Of a stretch of 38,898 bases of DNA, positions 33,216-38,898 are shown in pieces; positions within the stretch are counted from its first letter, which is position 1; each line of letters begins with the position of its first letter. The notes beneath the pieces are model-generated. The model was not told where the DNA came from. It did no database searches and saw nothing but the letters and a program-made list of their open reading frames with translations. The stretch is from Desulfobacterota bacterium AH_259_B03_O07. GTDB lineage: Bacteria > Desulfobacterota_D > UBA1144 > Nemesobacterales > CSP1-2. The stretch covers positions 1 through 38,898 of the forward strand of contig JALLOG010000015.1 of the NCBI GenBank assembly GCA_027717645.1, given 5' to 3'. Both the position numbers and the translations under genes were made by a program.

Positions 33216-33470
33216 TTAGTTTACTTTTTTTTTAAGTTCCTCTGGGACTATTGCAGTCACTACATTCCCTGATTGTATCATATAGATTGGATCCCCATCT
33301 TGAGAGTACTGATCTTCAACCCTAAGAATTTTAGTTACAACAAGTTTAACTTTTACAACAGACCCATCGTCGGTCGTGTATTCATTCCATCCTTCTTTAT
33401 TCACCTCAAAATTTAGATTTAAGGCTTCAACCTCTTTACCTTGAAACCGCGTTTTAGTCTTAGTTGCCAT
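33216..33470 (-). CDS. 84-aa beta-rich protein leading the HEPN operon
   Basis: A small soluble protein (MATKTKTRFQGKEVEALNLN, WNEYTTDDGSVVKVKLVVTK, then GNVVTAIVPEELKKKVN) that alternates strands in the manner of an OB or SH3-like barrel. I recognise no named family, though the GWNEYxxxDG-VVKxKxVVTKI line looks conserved. It is the first gene of the minus-strand operon, 51 bases from a TAATAT -10 with TTGACA at -35. The ribosome site is weak. A regulatory or scaffold role in the operon is conceivable. Confidence 0.68.
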   Translation of the reverse strand: MATKTKTRFQGKEVEALNLNFEVNKEGWNEYTTDDGSVVKVKLVVTKILRVEDQYSQDGDPIYMIQSGNVVTAIVPEELKKKVN

Positions 33471-33520
33471 TAAGCTGCACTCTAGCTTATGAGTATATAT
33501 ACCTAAACTTCAGAGAATCG

Positions 33521-33604
33521 ATATTACTTATCTCCGACCATTATGTCAATAGCTATAATATTTTATCTAAAAGCTATTGACAAATAAAGTAACGTAACTA
33601 TAAT
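33521..33604. promoter_or_regulatory. Divergent promoters sharing one palindrome
   Basis: A perfect ten-base inverted repeat, GTCAATAGCT (33545-33554) and AGCTATTGAC (33572-33581), supplies the -35 of both promoters. Rightward: TTGACA (33577-33582), 16 bases, TATAAT (33599-33604), serving the RHH-integrase pair. Leftward: TTGACA (33549-33544), 17 bases, TAATAT (33526-33521), serving the HEPN operon. Both are near-consensus sigma-70 promoters. A repressor on the palindrome would control both sides at once; the adjacent RHH protein is the natural candidate. Confidence 0.82.
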
Positions 33605-33614
33605 ATATATATAC

Positions 33615-33818
33615 ATGAGACAAAAAAGAATAAGAACTAAATTATTTCATGTTTGGTTACATGAAAAGGAACTTGAGTATATAACCAATTATGCTGAAGA
33701 GAACTTAACGACGGCTTCAGAGTTGATTCGTTATTGGATTCATCAAAGTATGAAGAAAGAAGGTTTGTTAAAAGATATATCGATAGATACAAAAATAAAG
33801 ACTAGGAGGAAAAAATAA
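33615..33818 (+). CDS. RHH/CopG-like protein before the integrase
   Basis: A 67-aa basic protein: MRQKRIRTKLFHVWLHEKEL then LTTASELIRYWIHQSMKKEG, the strand-helix-helix order of CopG and MobC-type DNA-binding proteins. It starts about four bases after the predicted transcription start of a consensus promoter, so the mRNA is nearly leaderless with no ribosome site. Its stop codon is directly followed by the integrase ATG, with an AGGAGG inside its last codons serving that gene. It probably represses its own promoter and may assist excision. Confidence 0.78.
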   Translation: MRQKRIRTKLFHVWLHEKELEYITNYAEENLTTASELIRYWIHQSMKKEGLLKDISIDTKIKTRRKK

Positions 33819-34952
33819 ATGGGAGTATATAAGAAAGATAATAGGTGGTACATAGATTATTATCAACCAGATGGTAAGAGAAAAAGAGAAACAGTAACCA
33901 TACCCGGGGTTGATCCTAATCACATAAATAGACAGGATGCCATTAAGGCTCTATCAATCAGAAAGGCTCAAATAGCAGAGGGCAAATTTGACATTGCACA
34001 AACTGATAAACCAGTTTTATTTGAAAAACTTATGGATATGTATTTGCAATGGGCTAAAGATAACCATAAGGCGCCTGAGAGGGATATTTCAGCTTCAAAA
34101 CCGTTGCTTTCAGTTTTTAAGGGTAAAAATATTAATAGCATCAATTTATGGCATGTAGAACAATACAAATCAAATAGAAAATCCATAGGTAGAAAACCTG
34201 AAACCATAAATAAAGAGTTAGGGATACTAAGAAGAATGTTTAATCTTGCTGTTCAATGGAAGTTTATAAGTTCTAATCCACTTAAAGGACTTAAACTTTT
34301 AAAAGTCCCTAATTTTAAGCCTAGAGTATTGAAGGATCGGGAATTTCAAAAGCTTTATGACTCAGCGTCAAAGCATTTTAAACCCATTCTCTTATGTGCT
34401 TACATGACAGGGATGAGAAGGGGAGAAATAGCAAAGCTAAGATGGGAAGATGTTGACTTTGAGGATCGTTATATACATGTTGTAGAGAGTAAAAATAACG
34501 AAGCTCGATCCATACCTGTTTCGGGAATGTTGATGAATACATTAAAAGAGTTGAAGAAAAGCTCTGAAACCGATTACGTTTTTACCACACATGAAGGCAA
34601 ACCCTATACACATGTGACTGTTTGGAAAACAGTATGGAATAACGCTTTAAAAAAATCAGGTATAGAAAAATGCAGGTTTCACGATCTAAGACATACCTTT
34701 ATATCAAATTTGATTGTGAGGGAGAAGGAAGACTTTGCAACGGTTATGTCGATCTCGGGGCATAGGGATATATCTATGCTAAAACGCTATAGTCATACAC
34801 ATGAAGAAGCTAAGAAAATAGCGATCTCAAAGCTTGAAAAGGGACTGAAATTTGAGACTATGGACACCTATTTGGACACTAAAGCCAAAATCGAAGACAA
34901 AGGCGATTCTGAGATTATTGACTTAACTTACGATAACCAAAGAATAAGTTAA
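33819..34952 (+). CDS. Tyrosine recombinase (element integrase)
   Basis: A 377-aa phage-type integrase that looks complete. The N-terminal arm-binding region MGVYKKDNRWYIDYYQPDGK is followed by a SAM-like core-binding domain (about 65-150). The catalytic domain has Arg200 (TGMRRGEIAKLRW), Lys225 (VESKNNEARSIP), His288 and Arg291 (HDLRHTFISNL), His315 (SGHRDISM) and the nucleophile Tyr324 (LKRYSHT). Its stop codon directly abuts the CCA end of tRNA-Arg(CCG) on the opposite strand, so that tRNA 3' end is probably its attachment site. AGGAGG before the ATG lies in the RHH gene; both form one unit. Confidence 0.92.
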   Translation: MGVYKKDNRWYIDYYQPDGKRKRETVTIPGVDPNHINRQDAIKALSIRKAQIAEGKFDIAQTDKPVLFEKLMDMYLQWAKDNHKAPERDISASKPLLSVFKGKNINSINLWHVEQYKSNRKSIGRKPETINKELGILRRMFNLAVQWKFISSNPLKGLKLLKVPNFKPRVLKDREFQKLYDSASKHFKPILLCAYMTGMRRGEIAKLRWEDVDFEDRYIHVVESKNNEARSIPVSGMLMNTLKELKKSSETDYVFTTHEGKPYTHVTVWKTVWNNALKKSGIEKCRFHDLRHTFISNLIVREKEDFATVMSISGHRDISMLKRYSHTHEEAKKIAISKLEKGLKFETMDTYLDTKAKIEDKGDSEIIDLTYDNQRIS

Positions 34953-35028
34953 TGGCGGGCGATGCGGGATTCGAACCCGCGACCTCTGGCTTCGGAGGCC
35001 AGTGCTCTATCCACTGAGCTAATCGCCC
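34953..35028 (-). tRNA. tRNA-Arg(CCG), complete, with encoded CCA
   Basis: On the minus strand the gene starts GGGCGATTAGCTCAGTGG, has an anticodon arm CTGGC-CTCCGAA-GCCAG with anticodon CCG, a T arm GCGGGTTCGAATCCCGC, and ends ATCGCCC-G-CCA. All arms pair, 76 bases. The 3' end faces the element and touches the integrase stop. Its first ten bases lie within the end of the UDG gene. Confidence 0.96.
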
Positions 35029-35804
35029 GATCTAGATATACCAAGTTCATTCATCACAACTTGCATGTCATCCCAGAGAGGTTTCTTGAATCCAGGGTTT
35101 CTTAATAGTGCGGCGGGATGATAGGTAACCATTAGCTTCGAAGTCCCATAATTATGAAACTTCCCCCTTAAATCCCCAAGCTTGACCTTTGTATTTAAAA
35201 CCGATCGGGCGGCGATGCTTCCAAGACAGACAATAATTTCAGGGTTTATGGCCATTAGCTGCTTAAAAAGAAACTGTACGCAAGTCCCAATCTCATCAGG
35301 CTCAGGGCTTCTATTACTTGGGGGTCTACACTTTACAACATTACAGATGTAGACATCAGAGCGCTTTAGACCCATTGCATCAATGATTCTGGAAAGTAAT
35401 TGCCCTGCCCTGCCAACAAAGGGTTTTCCTTGCAGATCTTCATCCCTCCCGGGACCCTCTCCAACAAAGACCAGCCTTGCTTTCGGATTTCCCTCTCCAA
35501 AAACTATGTTTGTCCTCCCCTCGTGTAGTTTACACCTGGTGCAATCACCAATTTCCTCTCTGATTTCCTCGAGAGTCAGCCCTTTAGATCGAGAATCAAA
35601 GATATTTAGCTGAACATTAGCACTTATTGTGTCTTCGGAAGCTTGAGTTTTAGGCTCTGGTATTTCTTGTATTGAAATTTTAACATGATCCTCTCGCTCA
35701 AGATTTTTCTCCAAAATCATCCCCTCAAGACCAAGAGATTTTTGAAATTCAAAGTATCTTCTTAGTTCTTCCAAGATCTGCTTTAACTCCGTTTCTATGC
35801 TCAT
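35019..35804 (-). CDS. Family-4 uracil-DNA glycosylase
   Basis: A 261-aa thermostable-type UDG that removes uracil from DNA. Cluster cysteines are Cys88 and Cys91 (CTRCKLHEGR) plus Cys159 and Cys175, motif 1 is FVGEGPGRDEDLQGKPFVGR, motif 2 is YHPAALLRNP with His229, and VKCRPPSNRSPEP fits the family. The first 75 residues are an extra helical and low-complexity extension seen in several bacterial members. The last ten bases (SGD and stop) overlap the following tRNA-Arg, which is on the same strand. The mRNA therefore probably runs into the tRNA. Confidence 0.93.
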   Translation of the reverse strand: MSIETELKQILEELRRYFEFQKSLGLEGMILEKNLEREDHVKISIQEIPEPKTQASEDTISANVQLNIFDSRSKGLTLEEIREEIGDCTRCKLHEGRTNIVFGEGNPKARLVFVGEGPGRDEDLQGKPFVGRAGQLLSRIIDAMGLKRSDVYICNVVKCRPPSNRSPEPDEIGTCVQFLFKQLMAINPEIIVCLGSIAARSVLNTKVKLGDLRGKFHNYGTSKLMVTYHPAALLRNPGFKKPLWDDMQVVMNELGISRSGD

Positions 35805-36439
35805 CCCTGTTTTATAAAAGTTTAAGTCTTAGTAATAATATCATAGGCAAATGGGAAAAAATAATTAGCTGTTATTTTAGAATAAGTCTAGTTTAACAAT
35901 TATTTGAAACCGAATCGACGTTTATTTAAAATATTGAAAGTCGCAACGACTATCAATAGCTTATGATCTGGTAACATACCCGATGAATATGTTCCGAAGC
36001 CACCTAAAAGGCAATCAAGAGATCGCTTCGTTACACTCGCGATGACATTTAAGATAAAGTTTCTTCTCAAATGCTCACAATTGTAGATGTTAGATATTTC
36101 GTAGACAAAATTCTCACAATTTCATGAATAGATCTATTTTGTTTAGTTCTTTTCAGAATGAAAAGGATTTGAACGGCATTCCAAAAATTGCGTTAAGAAA
36201 ATCAGGAACGAAGACGTATAGAAAAATTTGCGGGTTGCGGTCGAATTAAATTTTTTAGTCGGAGTTCATGATTTTTAGCAAATTTTTGGGTAGCCTTGAT
36301 TTTTGCTTCTTTGTATCAAGACAAAGAAGTTAGAGAGAGTAAAGAAGAAAATTGAAGAAAATACTTTTAAGGATCTTGTCCCTGAAATATCTGGCTTTTA
36401 CAACAATGACAGCAAATTTTTAGGGAAGCATTTTCAATC
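35805..36439. other. Gene-free interval before leuS
   Basis: About 635 bases without a gene. A worn GAGATCGCTTCGTTACACTC...GCGATGACA repeat, similar in look to intergenic repeats of many genomes, lies at about 36020-36050. A nine-base inverted repeat CTTCTTTGT/ACAAAGAAG lies at 36306-36329. The leuS promoter should be in the final 200 bases; no consensus boxes stand out. Confidence 0.5.
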
Positions 36440-38898
36440 ATGAAGAAAAGCTACAATCCACAAAAAATAGAAGAAAAGTGGCAGAAATTTTGGGAAGATA
36501 AGAAATTATATGAGGTATCAGAAGATCCTCAGAGAGAGAAGTTTTACGTGCTAGAAATGTTCCCCTACCCATCAGGGCGTATTCATATGGGACACGTTAG
36601 GAACTATACCATCGGAGATGTAATAGCCCGCTTCAAAAGGACTATGGGTGTTAACGTTCTACATCCTATCGGATGGGACGCTTTCGGACTTCCAGCTGAA
36701 AACGCAGCTATTCAGCAAGGTGTGCATCCAGCGAAATGGACATACGATAACATGGATCAGATGAGAGAACAGCTCAAGAGGCTGGGTTTCAGTTACGATT
36801 GGAAAAGGGAATTCGCCACTTGTGAGCCTTCATATTACAAATGGGAACAGATGGTTTTTACAAGGATGCTGGGACGGGGGCTCGCTTATAAAAGGAAATC
36901 GGTTGTTAACTGGTGCCCATCTTGTCAAACAGTCTTGGCAAATGAGCAGGTGGAAGACGGACGTTGCTGGCGATGTAATTCAGAGGTCCAATCAAAAGAA
37001 ATGGAAGGTTGGTTTTTCAAAACTACAGATTATGCAGAAGAACTCCTAGAATCATTTGAAAAGCTGAAAGCGGGTTGGCCAGAAAAAGTGATAGCAATGC
37101 AAAAGAATTGGATTGGGAAGAGTATCGGTGCAGAAGTGGATTTTCCACTCGAAGATCCAATCGGTGATGAGACAAGTTTAAAGATTTTTACAACCCGTCC
37201 CGATACGCTTTTTGGAGTGACCTTTATGAGTCTTGCACCCGAGCACCCACTTTCAGAAAAACTCATCATTGGAAAACCCAACGAAAAACAGACGGTCGAA
37301 TTTATTAATAGAATTAAAAAGCAAACCAATCTGGAAAGGATTTCTGAAGGAACCAAAAAAGAAGGGATCTTTACAGGAGCATATTGTAAGAATCAATTAA
37401 CTGGGGAACGAATACCTCTCTTCATCGCAAATTTTGTCCTTATTGAATATGGAACAGGAATTATTATGTGCGTCCCTGCACACGATCAAAGAGATTTTGA
37501 ATTTGCAAAACAATACGGTCTACCGATCAAGGTCGTAATCCAGCCAGAAGATAATGTAAGGGCAATTCATGAATTGCCCTTACAAAAGCCAGAGGAATTG
37601 AAAAGTGCGTTCGAAGAACCCGGTGTCATGGTCAATTCAGATCAATTTAGCGGGATGTCCTCAGAGAAAGGAAAAGAAGAAATTGTACACTTTTTAGAAT
37701 CAAAGGGTATTGGTAGGAGTCAAGTTAATTACAGATTAAAAGATTGGGGAATATCTCGCCAGAGATATTGGGGAGCCCCGATCCCAATTGTTTACTGTGA
37801 AGGATGTGGAACAGTGCCTGTTCCGGACGAGGAGCTACCTGTAGAATTGCCTTTAGATATAGAATTTCCAAAAAAAGGTGGTTCCGCTCTTGCTAACTTA
37901 GATAGCTTTATAAACACAAAGTGTCCAAAGTGTGGAAAAGGTGCTAAGAGAGAAACCGATACAATGGATACATTTGTTGAATCTTCCTGGTATTTCCTTA
38001 GATACGCTTCCCCGGATTTTGAAGAGGGGATGTTCGATGAAGAAAAGGTCAAGTATTGGCTTCCGGTAGATCAGTATATCGGCGGTATCGAACACGCTAT
38101 ACTCCATCTTCTGTATGCAAGATTCTACACTAAGGTCTTAAGAGACCTAGGCATGTGTGATTTGGATGAACCCTTCTCACATCTTTTGACTCAGGGAATG
38201 GTTTTAAAAGACGGGGCCAAGATGTCCAAATCTCATGGAAATATTGTAGACCCGGATGACATGATAAATAAATACGGTGCTGACACAGTCCGTGTTTTTA
38301 TGCTATTTGCTTCCCCCGCATACAGGGATCTGGATTGGAGTAATGAGGGGATTGAGGGGGCAAGTAGGTTTTTAAACCGCTTATGGAGCTTGGTGCAAAA
38401 TAAACATTCCGTTATTAAAGAAGCTAACGACACAAAGCTGGATTTGGATCAGATATCAAGACGAGCGAAAGACCTGCTCATCAAGGTACATAAGACAATA
38501 AAAAAGGTATCTATCGATTTGAAAAGATTTCAATTTAACACCGCTATTGCAGCAATCATGGAGCTTTTGAATGCCACATCGCGCTTCAATTCCGACGTCA
38601 AAGAGGATTTGCCTGTCATAAATGAATCAATTGAATCCATGATTCGCCTCCTTTATCCTGTGGCACCTCACATTGCTGAAGAACTATGGAAATCGGTAGG
38701 TTATAGTGAAACTCTCATAGATAAACCATGGTTAGAATGGAATGACGAATTAGTTGAGAGTGAAGCCATAACCATTGTGATACAAGTAAATGGAAAGGTT
38801 AGAAGTCAGGTCCAGATGGATGCCGAATCGACTCAAGAGGAAATGAAGCGAGCTGCATTCGCGGACGAAAAGGTAAAAAATTATATAGAAGGAAAGGA
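36440..38898 (+). CDS. leuS: Leucyl-tRNA synthetase, nearly complete
   Basis: The frame runs open from ATG 36440 to the right edge, 819 codons, so only the last 20 or so residues are missing. LeuRS charges tRNA-Leu. Marks are [20 protein letters not shown] with HMGH at 49-52, a zinc-ribbon [17 protein letters not shown] then CWRCN, the editing domain ([13 protein letters not shown]-like, read from 37192), the KMSKS loop at about 594-598 and the C-terminal domain. An AGGGA lies some distance before the ATG. The frame shows no breaks. It is the first gene after the element and UDG. Confidence 0.96.
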   Translation, partial: MKKSYNPQKIEEKWQKFWEDKKLYEVSEDPQREKFYVLEMFPYPSGRIHMGHVRNYTIGDVIARFKRTMGVNVLHPIGWDAFGLPAENAAIQQGVHPAKWTYDNMDQMREQLKRLGFSYDWKREFATCEPSYYKWEQMVFTRMLGRGLAYKRKSVVNWCPSCQTVLANEQVEDGRCWRCNSEVQSKEMEGWFFKTTDYAEELLESFEKLKAGWPEKVIAMQKNWIGKSIGAEVDFPLEDPIGDETSLKIFTTRPDTLFGVTFMSLAPEHPLSEKLIIGKPNEKQTVEFINRIKKQTNLERISEGTKKEGIFTGAYCKNQLTGERIPLFIANFVLIEYGTGIIMCVPAHDQRDFEFAKQYGLPIKVVIQPEDNVRAIHELPLQKPEELKSAFEEPGVMVNSDQFSGMSSEKGKEEIVHFLESKGIGRSQVNYRLKDWGISRQRYWGAPIPIVYCEGCGTVPVPDEELPVELPLDIEFPKKGGSALANLDSFINTKCPKCGKGAKRETDTMDTFVESSWYFLRYASPDFEEGMFDEEKVKYWLPVDQYIGGIEHAILHLLYARFYTKVLRDLGMCDLDEPFSHLLTQGMVLKDGAKMSKSHGNIVDPDDMINKYGADTVRVFMLFASPAYRDLDWSNEGIEGASRFLNRLWSLVQNKHSVIKEANDTKLDLDQISRRAKDLLIKVHKTIKKVSIDLKRFQFNTAIAAIMELLNATSRFNSDVKEDLPVINESIESMIRLLYPVAPHIAEELWKSVGYSETLIDKPWLEWNDELVESEAITIVIQVNGKVRSQVQMDAESTQEEMKRAAFADEKVKNYIEGK

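Noticed and set aside
24000-34952. CRISPR array or cas genes in the element
   Set aside because: No regular direct repeats with spacers and no Cas motifs were found.

Overview
The window reads as a Gram-negative bacterial chromosome, AT-rich by eye, carrying repeats and mobile-DNA debris. Housekeeping genes at both edges (rpmB for L28, tpiA-secG, a seven-iron ferredoxin, nth, a family-4 uracil-DNA glycosylase, leuS) mark it as chromosomal. DUF4124, DUF1566, a PspA-like protein, an ECF sigma/anti-sigma pair and a REP-associated (RAYT-type) transposase fit a proteobacterial or deltaproteobacterial-like lineage (Desulfobacterota, Dadabacteria and similar). The sequence does not settle the phylum.

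Layout. 1-14.9 kb is mostly core: rpmB (partial, minus), a class I aminotransferase, tpiA-secG, ferredoxin, nth, a TIGR01212-type radical SAM protein, an ECF sigma factor overlapping its zinc-binding anti-sigma, a PspA-like/VWA pair, several short exported or membrane unknowns, and ATP-type PEP carboxykinase. Intergenic spaces hold palindromic REP-like repeats. 14.9-23.9 kb is a worn accessory zone: an IS256-type transposase tail, a frameshifted pentapeptide-repeat membrane protein between two copies of an 86-bp direct repeat, a GDPD phosphodiesterase, RtcB, a decayed RAYT element with intact terminal inverted repeats, an MFS transporter, a truncated integrase and an orphan 3' half of a tRNA-Glu gene.

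24.0-34.95 kb looks like an integrated element of about 11 kb. It ends in a complete tyrosine integrase whose stop codon directly abuts the CCA end of tRNA-Arg(CCG). It carries an unknown 309-aa protein, an excisionase-like and an RHH-like regulator, an AEP-like primase with a degenerate CHC2 finger joined out of frame to an AAA-type ATPase at a run of nine G, a DUF3800 protein, a tiny Cys-rich exported peptide, a DUF1566 lipoprotein and a GTG-started unknown with an operator over its start. It also carries a three-gene operon (84 aa, 175 aa, HEPN) transcribed divergently from the RHH-integrase pair across one perfect palindrome. 35.0-38.9 kb returns to core genes (UDG, leuS).

Best candidates for something undescribed are the HEPN operon with its shared operator to the integrase (32.3-33.6 kb) and the G-tract switch joining primase and ATPase (26.83 kb). 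Both readings are inference from motifs, overlaps and promoter layout; no homology search was possible.
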